64,000 bases of DNA from Cadophora sp. MPI-SDFR-AT-0126 (taxonomy: Eukaryota; Ascomycota; Leotiomycetes; Helotiales; Ploettnerulaceae). The notes under the pieces were generated by a model, which saw only the letters and a list, made by a program, of their open reading frames with translations, was not told where the DNA came from and searched no databases. Of the stretch, positions 35,175 through 46,735 are shown in pieces. Both the position numbers and the translations under genes were made by a program. The number at the start of each line of letters is the position of its first letter. Positions within the stretch are counted from its first letter, which is position 1. The stretch spans positions 1,488,001 to 1,552,000 of the forward strand of contig JAGMVK010000006.1 of the NCBI GenBank assembly GCA_020747065.1. The letters run 5' to 3'.

Positions 35175-36241
35175 AAACTGTGCTGGGGGATCGGTAGAAG
35201 TAAAGGGAGATTCTGGGGCGACAGGGCAGTGAAGGATACCGGAATGCTGAGTTGGAGGACTATGCTTCAAGACCTCTGAAGCCATTCGTGGAAGCATAAT
35301 GGCGTTGGGGAGTCACTTTGGACCGATGTATTAGATTCAAGGCATGGGATTGCATTCAAAAGCTGTTTACTTGAGGAAGCAGAGTGGTCCGTGGCAACGC
35401 TCTGGAGGACTGGTGAATGCAGACTTGTATGATATCGAAAGCCACTGCAATGGACATATGGTCAATTTACTTTAGCGATTGTCTTCGGAATTTTCGATGC
35501 TGAGCAAGAGAAGATGTGGTGTTTGTAGGATGGCCGTCGCTCGACGAAAAGGGTATCTGTGAAGTGGATGATGTTGGACGAAGTGCTTAAACAGCTATTA
35601 TGACCCAAAATGTACCTTCCGAAACTCTTTTCAATAGACGGTATACTCAAAGGTGTTCTATATGCTTCAGCTACTAGGTACTATCAGTGAATATATCGAA
35701 AATTCTCATCGTTTCAAGTACCTATGCCATAACGCATTCATCTCACAAACAGCTCCTTTGACGCTAGTATCAAGCACGTGATGATTATGACTCAAATGGT
35801 GCTAGCGTGGTTCCGATGTGGCCGCGAACAGCCCCTTCCCTTCCTTCTCCGTCTCCCAGCTTCATCTTCGTCCTCATCCTCCATCTTCCAATATCAACCC
35901 AAACCAAGACACAACCACAAAAACATATTCTTCTCTTCTCCACACACTCTCTCGATTCTGTTCGTAACAGACACTTTTGCGCGCTCATCCAACTTCGACC
36001 GCTGCACCTTTTACTGCCACTTTTCACAAGTCGCGTTTCGCAACACAGCCTCATTACTGTTGAGGCAAACGCGATACAGCGCATCAACTCTAGAGTTAGC
36101 CAGCCTCTCCCCATCAAACGCACATCGAACCTGCATCGACCTGCTCGCGATCGATACTCTGCCTCGTTCTACTGATCCTAACGGTTCGATCTCAACCAGC
36201 TTCTCACCTAAACAATACACCCACCCAAAACAAACTTCAAG
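35175..36241. other. Intergenic region upstream of YRA1
   Basis: About 1.1 kb. The distal part shows no gene. The proximal part is pyrimidine-rich and probably the YRA1 promoter/leader. Confidence 0.4.
35829..36000 (+). promoter_or_regulatory. CT-rich promoter/leader tract
   Basis: A strongly pyrimidine-biased stretch (runs such as ccccttcccttccttctcc) about 250-400 nt before the YRA1 start. CT-rich tracts are a common feature of strongly expressed fungal housekeeping promoters and leaders. The role here is inferred. Confidence 0.45.
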
Positions 36242-38000
36242 ATGTCTGGAAGACTCGACAAGTCGCTCGATGAGATCATCTCCACCCAACGCACATCCAC
36301 CGGCCGTGGTAGAGGTCGCCGTGGTGGTCGTCGCACAACTCAAACCGGCAAGCCCGCCACTGTCGCACCCGTTGGTGGTATCAAGAAGACAACCAAGGCA
36401 ACCAGAAACCCCGTCAAGGCTATCCCAACTGGTCCATCTGGCTCTGGTGAAGGAAAGGTTATGGTCAGCGGATTCGTAAGTCTTGAATTCCACCTATGCA
36501 ACAACATCTGCTAATTCCGCTTCAGCCTAAGGATATCAGCGAGATCATGATTAAGGTATGTTACCGATGAGGCTTTTCAAGTCTTACGAGTTTCGTCGAA
36601 GTATTCCATCCACAACGAATTTATGATCCGTCGACCCTGTAACGATATACTATTTCGATGTTTTTATCGAGTATACTGGGGAGCTTCATCCAGACCGTCT
36701 CCTGCTTCCTTCTGCTCGCGATATACTTTGAAGCAGTTGTGTGAAGTTCAGTTGAGCGTGTCGTAGTCTAGCACAAAGCCTATGATACACCGAGGTAGCC
36801 TGGCAAGCACTCGTATCTGAAAATGGCGCAGACATGATGATGATGTTGTTTCTGAATGAGGTGTATCGAGACTTTCCGGATGGCTTTCGAGCATGCGTCA
36901 AGCAACAGCGAGCGCAGCAGTGGAGCAAACAGCACAGTATCAAGTCCCTCGTTTCAGCAACTTCTGAGAAGTTTCCATGAAGGCTACCACAGTATAATCG
37001 GTGTTTGGAAAACTTCATATCGTGTCGTGGAGTCTTTTGGGTTGCGGTTCAGTGCTCGGCAGCGGGTTCGGCAGTAGTGGTGTCACGATGACAAGAGGGT
37101 GATGGGTTCTTGATGGCATGTGATGCAGTATTAATTTACGACCACCACGAAGATTGGTACCCTGGAGTGCCCGAAAGGACGGCTCGAGTACCAAGTTTTC
37201 TGCCTCTGTACTGGACGTTAGACATACCTGACTACTAATGCTCACTGCTCGCTCGCTGTTCCCGAGGAGACTACTTGAGGAGGCGTGGATCCTGTTTTTT
37301 TGCGGACCCTTTCTTTCCTTCCAGGCCCGACGTCGAGATTGCCTTTGCGAGTTTCATGAGATGAACGCTATTCAGTTCACTAACCACAATTTGGACAAAT
37401 AGGAGTACTTCGGAAAGACCGTTGGACCCATCAAGAAGGTTGAACTTTCATATGGACCTTCAGGACAGAGCCGCGGTGTCGCCAACATCACCTTCCACCG
37501 ATTTGATAACGCAACCAAGGCAGTCTCTACCTGCAATGGTATCCCCGTCGACGGAAAGCCAATCAAGGTAAGGCCACCGAATCTTCAAAACTTCAAATGT
37601 CAGCTAATGTTCCTCTAGGTTGAATTGATCCTCGACGGAACTCGTGCCAAGGAAATTCCACCACCAAAGGGCTTGAGCGAGCGCATTACGTGAGTTCTAC
37701 TCGTCATCCGTGATCGATGTTGACTAACAGATTAGTAGGCAACCAAAGGCTCAACCAAAATCCGCTGCAGTTACGAAGTCCACCGCTGCCGGTGCCGCTC
37801 GCGGCGGAAAGGCCCGTGGTCGTGGAGGACGCGGAGGTCGTGCTGCTCGCCCTGCCAAGAAGACTGCTGAGGAGCTCGACTCGGAAATGGTTGACTACTG
37901 GCAGACTGGTGCTACGGCACCAGACGGTGCTGCTGCCGCTACTGATGCGGCTCAGCCAGCTGCTAACGGCGACGCCAACATGGATGATGAGATCTTGTGA
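36242..38000 (+). CDS. YRA1: mRNA export adaptor Yra1/ALYREF (REF family)
   Basis: Five exons, 36242-36475, 36526-36555 (30 nt), 37403-37567, 37619-37689 and 37739-38000, total 762 nt and give 253 aa. The N-terminal REF box 'RLDKSLDEIIS' binds export or helicase partners. An RGG-like basic region follows ('GRGRGRRGGRR'). The RRM spans 'VMVSGFPKDISEIMIKEYFG' to 'KPIKVELIL'. After an RGG stretch the C-terminal element 'TAEELDSEMVDYW' is the conserved REF-C motif. Yra1 couples TREX to Mex67 for mRNA export. The second intron is 847 nt, far longer than all others here, recalling the long autoregulatory intron of yeast YRA1. The last acceptor is a tandem AG (ttagtag); only the second avoids an in-frame stop. 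Confidence 0.95.
36556..37402 (+). other. Exceptionally long (847 nt) YRA1 intron
   Basis: Starts GTATGT and ends with CACTAACC 20-odd nt before AAATAG. It holds several short frames, none gene-like, and no clear snoRNA: a lone ATGATGA near 36832 lacks a convincing D-box partner. All other introns in the window are about 37-112 nt. Confidence 0.85.
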
Positions 38001-39523
38001 ACAGCTTCGTTTTGAGGTAGCACATCCCCTCAACCTGGTTTGACTTGGTCGAGCACAGTTGATGCGAGACTATCCTTTTCATGCAACCAAATCATACCTT
38101 CCACTGTATTCCTGCTTTTGCGAGCTCTCGATTTTCATCGTGAGGGCTTTTTTTAGGGACTGGAAACGGGAGGGGAAAGGGAAGGATGATATGAAGATAA
38201 TGCGCCGCCACCGATCTTGTGGCATTCGAGTTTTCCTTTACACTGTATTTGTGCAATTGCAGGGCTGGAGTTTTCTCCACATCCAAGTGTGATTGAACCA
38301 AAATCTTTCCTGAGGAGAAAACATGAGTGACTGGTATCATCAAACAAAGAGAAGCTACGGCACAGTTGCCAAACTACAGATATTTCCTATCGTGTGGTTC
38401 CTGATTCTATTCTTCCCTTTTGAAACCAGGAATGACTCTCTATCCTCCTGGAGGATATAATTTCAGCCAGTCTCCTCATCGAACGCTGTCACACCCAATA
38501 TCTCCGCAGCTTCCAAACGCTGTGATGGAGACTTGTGAATCTCTGCCGGCAGCCGATTGGCTTTGGTCTGTGCAATCACGCCTCAGAGCTTCCCCAGAAT
38601 GAGTTCTTGGCGTCCGGGAATATTTCTGGATACGTACTGGTGCCCTCGTGGCTGGATCTCAGTAGGCGCCAAGGTGCGACTACTTTGACTTCTCTCGGGG
38701 TTCAGTATATGGGCCTTTTCGCCAGCAACTTCTTGTAGCTTGATGAGGATAACTTTAGGTCTTCAGTTTGCTTGTTTACATAATGTAGTTTATCTGAGCA
38801 TTGGTGATTGTCTTCGGAGCTCTACGAGGAAGTTTGTTTTATCTCTTTGGCTCTTGTCGAGGAATCGTGACAGAACTCTTGCAGACTCAAAACAACCACA
38901 ACCGCAACGCCCAAAGCCATCCCGGTTGTTCGTTCCTCACGGCATGGTCCTTGCGGGATCTAGTTGATCCAGGGGTTTCTTATGGCTCTTCAACGATCAT
39001 ATTGGTCAATGGCACCTCCAAGTGATCGACCATCACACCCTCACCCATCTCTGCCTTTCCATTTGCTCATCGCAGAATACACTATCGTACGTCTGTAGGT
39101 ACCGTCACAGTGACAAGCAATGTACCCCTCACTGCTAGCCCATTTGCTGTATCTGCCTCCGCATGGATGTACAGTACTTTGTTGATAACGTACTTCATGC
39201 CCCAAGATCTCACTTGGTTTGGAAGGACTAAGTCGATGCTCGAGTCGTTCTGTTGCTATTCGGAGCCAGACCTACTGATCTGAGGTTCTGAACATTCATT
39301 TATTGGGCCCCTGCATTCATACATTCGTTCCGTCGTGTTGACAGAATTGAGTCTCTCTTGAAGACCTGTGGAACTCTTCATTGATTGGAACTGCTTATCA
39401 CCGCATCGCTACTGTTGAAAGCTAGTATACAAGGTTATTAAGACCGAAAAGTCTTTATTTTTAGACTTTCACACACACTCTGGTTTCTCGAGTCACAAGT
39501 TCATTTCAGGAAGGTCAAGCAAA
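38001..39523. other. Intergenic region
   Basis: About 1.5 kb between YRA1 and cutinase, with unremarkable short frames only. It should hold the YRA1 3' UTR and the cutinase promoter. Confidence 0.4.
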
Positions 39524-40491
39524 ATGCTCCTATCATGCTGGACTCTCCTCGCCCTCTTCAGCCTCACATTCGCTTCACCCGTCCCAGCACCAGCACCAGC
39601 ACCAGCACCAGCTCCAGCTCCAATCGCAATTCCCAACCCCGTCCCAGAACCCAACGACCTAATCGCGCGCGAAACAGACCTCAACGCCTTCCTCTCCCTC
39701 CTCCTCGACCACCTCCCAGCGATCGACGGAACCCTCACAGCCATAAGCGGGATCCTCACCACGTTCCAAGGCTTCCTCGCCCTCGTCAGCGGCAAGAAAA
39801 CAACCTACAACCAACTTTCCAGCTCTTGTAAACCTTATACCGTCGTCTTCGCGCGTGGCACTGTCGAGCCTGGCAATGTGGGTATCTTGGTCGGCCCGCC
39901 GTTCTTCGATGCGTTGAAGGCGGAAATTGGGAGTGCGGCGTTGGCGGTCCAGGGCGTGAATGATTATAAGGCGAGTATTGCGGGGTATTTGGCCGGGGGT
40001 GATGTGAAGGGGAGTGTGAATATGTGAGTTCCTTATTGGGCGGGCTTGGTTCGCTTATAGTTACTTGTGGTGTTCTTTGTTTCCAGGGTCTTCGAGCTGA
40101 TGAGGGGGAATAGGGCAACTCAAATCGCAACAGCATTCAAGACATGTCCCGATACCAAGCTTATTGTATCCGGATACTCGCAAGGGGGACAACTTGTACA
40201 TAATGCGCTCGCTTCTCTACCTGCTGCTACGGCGGCATGGGTTTCGAAAGTAGTGATATTTGGAGATCCTAGTATGTTCTATGTTCTTCTTTCGTTTCAC
40301 TACCTCGACGAGAGTATATTCACTAACGTTGTCAGACAACGGTACTGCTATCCCGAATGTTGCGGCAAGCAAAGATTATGACGGTTTGTCATAAAGGGGA
40401 TGATATCTGCGTTGATGGACTCAGAGTCATGCAGCAGCATCTCACGTATGGCTTGGATGCCAGGAATGCAGCGGATTTCGTGGTTTCTTGA
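39524..40491 (+). CDS. Cutinase (GH-independent serine esterase, CE5) with apparent frameshift
   Basis: Exons 39524-40023, 40087-40271 and 40336-40491. A signal peptide ('MLLSCWTLLALFSLTFA') is followed by a Pro-Ala repeat linker. The cutinase fold includes 'TVVFARGTVEPGNVG', and the nucleophile Ser is in 'VSGYSQGGQLVHNA'. Cutinases hydrolyse plant cutin polyesters outside the cell. After 'NGTAIPNVAASK' the frame breaks. One extra base near 40374 shifts it, and the expected C-terminal part ('TVCHKGDDICVDG', then 'QQHLTYGLDARNAADFVVS') reads in the next frame to a stop at 40489-40491. That part holds the catalytic Asp and His, so the unshifted protein would be inactive and end at a TAA a few codons on. 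A sequencing error or a very recent null allele are both possible. No plausible intron fixes it. Confidence 0.78.
39585..39628 (+). repeat. Pro-Ala coding microsatellite in cutinase
   Basis: Tandem 'ccagca/ccagct' hexamers encoding (PA)n just after the signal peptide. Likely length-variable between strains. Confidence 0.85.
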
Positions 40492-41001
40492 TAGTGGTAA
40501 TCAAATTTCTGTTCGTTTGTTCGTAATACTGTTGATGACATACAACGATTGTTTTGAGCGAGTCTGTGGTGTGAGTTCTGGTAAAGCTGCTCGAGCATTC
40601 AGCTTGTGGCCCTAGAGCAACCTGCGAAGTACATCGTGAAAATGGAGTAGGCAATGGTAAAAGTGAAGAACGATATTCGGATTCATTGCAAGATTTCGAG
40701 AGGCTGTTCTGTGAATGCGTTCGATGTAAAGCATGACACGTATGATTCCGGTCGTTGGATGCCGGTAGTCAAAAGTCAAAGCCAGCCGCCCGAAAGCCAA
40801 TGAACGCCAAACCCGGGACTCATTTTCGAGTTCCAGCTGTCCAAATACATCAGTATTCACCTCGCAACGCCCACCCAACCGACCCAAGGCCCAAATGTCC
40901 AAACCTGCTACCATCCAGTGACCAGAAAACGCCTAGGTAAGAGGAAAGTCATCCACATCTCACAGCCAGTCGGAAGCACATATATATCTCAATCCACACC
41001 C
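40492..41001. other. Intergenic region
   Basis: 3' flanks of the cutinase (+) and the unknown gene (-). No gene was recognised. Confidence 0.4.
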
Positions 41002-41553
41002 TCAGTACCTAGTCCCAATCCTACTCCTGTCCCCATCCTTCACCTTCTCCACTTCAAACCGATCCATCACCTCCTCCCCCTCACCCCCACCCTCATCCCC
41101 CTCCACCCCCGGCCAAACAACCATACAAGCCCCCCTCCTCATAAACTCCGCCGCATGCGCATCCGTATACACCTCCCTCCCACCACCCAAATCCCCACTA
41201 CTCCTCACAACACCACCTAACCTTTCACATCTCAGAGTCGTTACTGGACTCGGTGGCTGAACTCGAACTTGATTTTGGAGTGGATCTGGTACTTGGGGTT
41301 GGACTTCGTCGGGAGGTAAAGCTGTGATGCTTGCACCGAGGCGGGAGAAGGTAGCTGCGTCTGTTGGGGTGTACGATTCGGCGGGGTTGGGTTCTGGGAT
41401 TGGAGCGCTTTGGTGAGGAAAGGTGGACGAAGAGGAAGAGGGGCTTGTTTTCATTGTGGCGGGAGAGGATGAGAGAGCTCGTGAAGGGCGATTGGGGAGG
41501 CAGAGAGCTTTGGTGAGGGATGTTGTGAGTTTGTGGGATACGGATTTGAACAT
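41002..41553 (-). CDS. Hypothetical protein, possible mitochondrial presequence
   Basis: A 183-aa single-exon frame from a true ATG. The N-terminus 'MFKSVSHKLTTSLTKALCLP' is basic, Ser/Thr-rich and without acidic residues, as in mitochondrial targeting sequences. The middle is Pro/Ser-rich and disordered. A more ordered part near 'EVYTDAHAAEFMRRGACMVV' is followed by an acidic Gly/Glu stretch and a charged tail. I do not recognise the family. Codon use appears normal with many G/C third positions. It could be a fast-evolving mitochondrial protein or, less likely, a chance frame. Confidence 0.55.
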   Translation of the reverse strand: MFKSVSHKLTTSLTKALCLPNRPSRALSSSPATMKTSPSSSSSTFPHQSAPIPEPNPAESYTPTDAATFSRLGASITALPPDEVQPQVPDPLQNQVRVQPPSPVTTLRCERLGGVVRSSGDLGGGREVYTDAHAAEFMRRGACMVVWPGVEGDEGGGEGEEVMDRFEVEKVKDGDRSRIGTRY

Positions 41554-42135
41554 TGTGGTAAGTTAAGAGTGAGTGTCAGAAGGGGATAGACGATAGAGGA
41601 GACACTTTCTGGTTGTTATAATCTCGTAGGAATTAGGAATGCGGAAAGGGAAGAGTGCTATTGGTGAAAGCAAGTCTGAGTAAAGCCACCAACGTGATGC
41701 ATAACTGGACGACCAAACCAACAAATCTGACATAAGGTAAGAAAGTGCGAGATTCGAGCCAACTAGCTCTCTCCCACACAGCTGTAGCATGCAGTATATT
41801 GTAATTGCAGGCCATGTTTGGAATGAAAATGCGAAAAGTCTGGATCTGTAGCAAGCATAAGCACGTAATCAACAACCAAAAGAGAATGCGGAAACTATTG
41901 CTTTTATGTTATCTGCCTGCAAGGTATCTACCGACCCAGCCCTGCAAACTCATGGAAATAAAGTTTCCCCAGAGATCGAAAAAGGGATGTGCCGACCGAA
42001 AAGAGGGAGGACTCCGTAGTTATCCATCGTTGATGAGAAAGCTTGGGCTTGTGTGAGAGTGAAGAAACCGACACAATATCTGTTGTACTAGGGAGCCTCC
42101 ATCTTGTGCGCCATGTAAAGAGAAAAGAAGCCCGT
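41554..42135. other. Intergenic region
   Basis: Promoter of the unknown gene (-) and 3' flank of SBA1. A short minus-strand frame ending near 41563 shows hydrophobic segments but no support. Confidence 0.4.
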
Positions 42136-42978
42136 CTAAGCAACCTCCTCGATCTTGGAGCTGGTGGCCTTCTTAGGAGCCTCCTTTGCCTCTTCGTCGT
42201 CTTCCTCGCCCTCAAGTGCTGGCATATCGTCGTCATCATCATCCTCGTCATCCTCCTCGGGCTCTGCTGCTCCGCCGAGTTTGGAGAAGTCGATGCCGCC
42301 GAAGTCACCTCCTGCACCGCCCATCATTGAGCTCATATCACCCATACCTGGCATTCCACCCATTCCGCCCATGTTTGCTGCTGCTCTGTCAGCATTGCCT
42401 GTCTCTAGCATTCCAATCCTTGGTCAACTCACCTAGGTCGTCCTCGGGAGCCTCGTCCTGCTCGTCCTCATCAACCCACTTGTCGAAGTCGGTCTTCAGG
42501 AAGTGGACCTTCTTATCATTCTTCAACAGTCGTGGCCAGAACTCCTCCTTCAGCTCCTTCTTTCTCAGGACCAGCGCAATGTTCTTGGCAGTGTGGTTGA
42601 CCTTGGTCGCGGCCTCGTCAATCTCGTCGTAGAACTCGAGTTCGACGTGGTAGTCTCTCTTGAGAGAGTCGGAGTGGCCGGAGAAGGTGAGCGATTGCGA
42701 CTTGACATCAAGCTTTAGATTTGACTTCTGGACATCGGGGACGGTGATGGTGAGGTAGATAAAGTTCTTCTCGGGCTCTGTCTTGCTGGAGCGCTGGGCC
42801 CAAAGGACTGTTTATTGACAATGACGTTAGCAATAATCTTGAGATGCGCTTCATATAAAGCGACTATGGACGGTGGTGGTGGTGGTGGCCGCTTCGAGGA
42901 CAGCGACAGGCTGTAGCTGAAGCTCCCCCGCAGAAGTGACATGTTGAGCTTACCTTCTGGAGTCTGCGCGGTCGACAT
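42136..42978 (-). CDS. SBA1: Hsp90 co-chaperone p23 (Sba1/Wos2)
   Basis: Three exons. A 25-nt first coding exon (42978-42954, 'MSTAQTPE') and an intron to 42808 lead to the CS domain from 42807 ('VLWAQRSSKTEPEKNFIYLT'). A short intron near 42435-42377 follows, and its acceptor is a tandem CAG run so the exact join is uncertain by a few residues. The CS domain carries the p23 signature ('FWPRLLKNDKKVHFLKTDFD' and 'WVDEDEQDE'). The C-terminus has Gly-Met repeats ('GGMGGMPGMGDMSSMMGG') and an acidic tail, as in fungal p23 proteins. p23 stabilises the ATP-bound closed state of Hsp90 and slows its ATPase. Confidence 0.93.
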
Positions 42979-45900
42979 GATTGATGTGGATGGTCAAACA
43001 GTTAGAGAGTGTGGTGTATAATAGATTCGTGAGTGAGAGTTGATCGTGAAGATATTGGTGGCGAGAATTGAATTGTTTGGATAGTCGATGAGGAAAGATG
43101 AAGTGCGAAGCGGCATTCCATAAGCTTCTTAGAAAGGAGGCACCCCTGTAGAAGAAGGTTTGGCTCCATCTGCGGCGCGGCATGTGGCAGGGCCAACTTG
43201 ACTTTGATTGGTCTGGTTTGGTCACGTTACCGGATCAGGCTCAGCTGGGCTGGCTTCAGAGTTATAAGAGTCTGTATTCCTTCATTTTTCATTCCACATC
43301 TACAATAATAATATTACTGATGAGAGATTTTTGTCTAATCCATTCTCCTCTTCATCTTGTACTTGGCAAATTCCACTCTTCAGATATGTGATATCGATAG
43401 ATTTGATCAATTCGTTCTCTTGAATTAAGTTACTCCTCGTACCTTGAGAGCTACCCTCTTGCTATGTGGTTGCTTGGAACGAGCCTCTCCACTTAAAACT
43501 AACAATTAAGCTTCTATAACCTCGAAATGCATAAAATAGTTAAAATAGAAGAAGGAGAGTATGTAGGAGGCAGGTTTTGATATCGGAGTGATACTTAATC
43601 TCATTTGCAAAGAAATGTTACGCGTTCGTAAGCATCGACCTCATCATGAAATGTTCAATGTATAATTTCCTGGGAACACACTAAACAAGTCGCCAGCCAA
43701 ACTAAATAGAAGTATCCTACCACGAAAGCAAGCAAATACCCATCGTACATTGCTCGAGGCATTTCAGCTACCCTCAGCTGCTGGTAGTTGAGTCCACAAC
43801 CCTACCCATAGTGTGATCTGCTATGATCCCTTCCGTAATATTTCAGGCCGTGCCAAGGGTTAATTGTCAAGTCGCCGAAGTCATCCGCAACAATTGCTGG
43901 CACAATGGGTTGACTCCTTGAGTGGGCTCAAGAATGATGTGTGGAGGATGGGTAACGTTATGGTGGTTCTAGCGGCCCTGCGAGCTCAACCCAAGGTGGA
44001 GGGCATGCATTGTCTGCGGCTGCTGAATATCCGTGCCATGTTGGAGTGCTGGTTGACGAATCGCTCCTGGCTAAACAGCCCTCTTCATGTTAGGCGCGCC
44101 GCGCGTTGGGCAGTAGCAATCCCTAACCTGATGATTCTTTTGCCCAGGCCAATCGCGTGAAAAGATCTCGGAGAGGCGACCAGATAAAGCAGAACATGGC
44201 GTGTGATTTGTAGCGCGGCTTGTCGTGGAGCTTGTCGCTGACTCTAATTGAACACCTGATGAGAGAGCGTCTCCGCATGTTCGCAGCTAGCAGGCGTATG
44301 TCGTATGCGAGAAGGCCGAAAAATTATTTTCCCTGGGAAGCATTCCTCTGTTTCACTCCATTTCTTGGGTTATCCAAAGATGGAGTGGTAAGCTTTTAGA
44401 GATTACTTCGCAAGAACAATCAACTGTGCTCATGGATGGTGGGCCTCGAGGAATTGTCATTCACAGCAGACGACAGAGTATGCCTTGTTGTTTTCCACAC
44501 TTGTCGACTTAGACTTGAAGAGCATGTTGAGAGACATGCTCTGATTCTTAAGCGACACTCCCGCATGTCCTAGCAATGAGGAAAGGTTGGAATGCCGAGT
44601 TGGCGGGCTTCCAATCATTGAGCATTGCTCGCCTTTTCGACAAAAGTGCTATACATAATGTTCCAGTGGTAATGATAGCGATGGCACGCACCGGACCATA
44701 GATGATGTCTCAATGGTAAGTGGTGATGGCGGTCCGTGCTAAACCTATTTGGTATGCAAGTGTGCGTACTTAGGCGTCTGTGAATACAAGTATAGCGGAC
44801 TTCCGTTCGGCAGAAACGATTTGCTGCTCAATATTAGTTTATGCTTGCAACAAATTTTCCACGGCCCCAAACTAACCTGCCTCACCCTCGCCCAATGTCT
44901 TCTACAAATCCCGATCGCTGTGATATCTAATCTTCTCCTCTCCGGTCAAGTGACCAGCCGAGGCCTGGTAGTAAGGATCAGAGCCCTGACCGTAACAACG
45001 CTGTCTGGAATATATCTGGGCACACATGATAGTCTGGGTCCCCTCTTGTCGTTGCGTTTCTGGAAGGCTGTAGAGTCGTCCATCTCAGAGAAGTCAGGTT
45101 TTGCAGCCCAGCATCCACAAACTCCAAAGCTCATTTGAAACTATGTTGTGTATTGATGACCAGCGTGAATTATGAACAGATCCTGAGCATGAGTGGAAAA
45201 GGTTTGTCAATGCCATCCACACGGCTGGTCGTCTTCTCTTTACCGAACCTCAGAAAGCTTGCTCTTGAGCGCAGTTGCGAGCGCTAGTCCCGCCAAAGTC
45301 GAGGGTCACTATGCTTGTGCTGAATGTGGAGGAGCATGGACATCGATAGAATGCTAACACGACCTCGTCGGTCGTTGTTTGTGGAAAATGGTGTCTCTCT
45401 TGAACCCGGTGCTGCTTATCGTGGTGGTTTGGCTGAGTTCGTCTGCCTGGGATCGACTGAGTTAGAAAACCCCAGCGTTTCCGGATCATCTAATCGCAAT
45501 CCGACTCGTTCTCGGCATTTGACTTGTTTCAGTCCAGCTGCTGAACATCGTGTTGTGCTTCATCCTGAGATTGTCTTCCCTTCTTGAATTATCCACCACG
45601 TCTTCCTCCATCATCCGGCAATCCGACGACCCAGACACTGTCACAGTTTTCTTGAAGTCCTCCGCAGCAGACCTCCAATCCATCCAAGCTCAATCCTTCC
45701 AATTCAGCCCTCCCTTCCAATTATCATGCCTCCTTATCTCCCAGCCCTTTGCGGTCTTCAGAACCTCTTTCCACAATCTTCCATATCCTCCCCCTGAGAG
45801 TGACCCATCCACAATCATCTCACTCAGCGTCTCCCAAGTCTAGACGCCTGCCCGATCTCTCAACCTGTTCCCACCGATAACTCATCAATACATCCACTTC

Positions 45901-46136
45901 CCGTTGAGTCAAACAATCATTGTCTACCAATCCCATCTCTATTGTAAATTCAACGCAAGTCCTGGAAACTCCGCCAACTCAACATCCTGTATAATTCAAC
46001 CAATTTATTCCCATCGTAGACCTGGTAAAACGGCTTAGGTGCTAGCACAACTTCAACAACTTCAACAACTTCAACAACTTTCTCCACAACGACTTCTGAA
46101 AATACACCAAATATCCACTCCTTCCACGTTCAGGAG
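42979..46136. other. Gene-poor region
   Basis: More than 3 kb with no convincing gene. Frames at 43864-44160, 44749-45138 and 45550-45843 (+) have no recognisable domains or spliceable partners. A 9-bp microsatellite lies near its right end, followed by a decayed retroelement fragment, which suggests a repeat-prone region. Confidence 0.45.
46046..46082. repeat. 9-bp microsatellite (aacttcaac)n
   Basis: Nearly four perfect copies of 'aacttcaac' just beside the retroelement fragment. Confidence 0.9.
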
Positions 46137-46735
46137 TCAATCGACGAGGGAATCGAGGTTGGGATCCTTGTCCATATCCTTGGCGCGGTCCCGGCCCCAC
46201 TGCATGCGGAAGGAGTTACACTCAGCTGGGAGTCCAGCAAGCATGCTGGTAACCATGGAACCGTCTGTGTAAGTGGCCAACTTACCCCGGTGCAAGTCGA
46301 ACTTGAACTCGCGGTCCTTGTTGATGTATTCGGTCATGGATTTGGAGTCGGACAGCTTGCAGTTGTTGATCTTCTCAAGGAGTCCCGTTCGAGCACGCTC
46401 ACTGGCGATGCTATAAGTAGACTTGATGTACGCAATCGTCTTGAGTGGATTTTCCAGGAGATTCTTGTCCTCCAACTCGAGTTGGATCGATGATGTAACA
46501 GAGTTGAGGATCAGGGCTTGCAGGGCTCGAATTTTTCTTTTGTTGGATTTCATACTTCTTGTAGGCAATCTGCAAGTTCAAGAAGCTGAGCGAACCGTCG
46601 ACTGTATTCCAGGTGCCTCAGCATCAGAGGTAGGTCCTTTTTGAGGATTCAGCCATAATCTTCTCGTTTGCGGCGATGATTTTCCAGAGGTCCTTGATAA
46701 GGAAACCTGCCCGGTTATTTGGATCGATCCCGAGC
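46137..46735 (-). mobile_element. Decayed Ty1/copia-like Gag fragment
   Basis: The minus strand reads a Gag-like (UBN2-type) region: 'FLIKDLWKIIAANEKIMAES', then 'LNLQIAYKKYEIQQKK', then 'IRALQALILNSVTSSIQ' and 'TYSIASERARTGLLEKINNC'. Order and character match the N-terminal Gag domain of Copia-type LTR retrotransposons. The frame is broken by a stop near 46626 and a one-base shift in an A-run near 46535. No protease, integrase or reverse transcriptase and no LTRs were seen nearby. It is a relic rather than an active element. The assignment rests on pattern recognition and is moderate. Confidence 0.55.

Noticed and set aside
36011..36493. Minus-strand 160-codon frame over the YRA1 promoter and first exon
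   Set aside because: Antisense of a CT-rich leader and an RGG-coding exon; no domain.
36829..36966. Possible C/D snoRNA inside the YRA1 intron (ATGATGA ... CTGA)
   Set aside because: The boxes are badly spaced, there is no terminal stem, and one CTGA lies too close; not convincing.
41730..41790. tRNA-like T-loop word (gattcgagcc)
   Set aside because: No acceptor stem, D-arm or anticodon arm could be paired around it.
44749..45138. Plus-strand frame of 129 codons
   Set aside because: No homology signals, no splice partners, atypical composition, and it lies in a gene-poor area.
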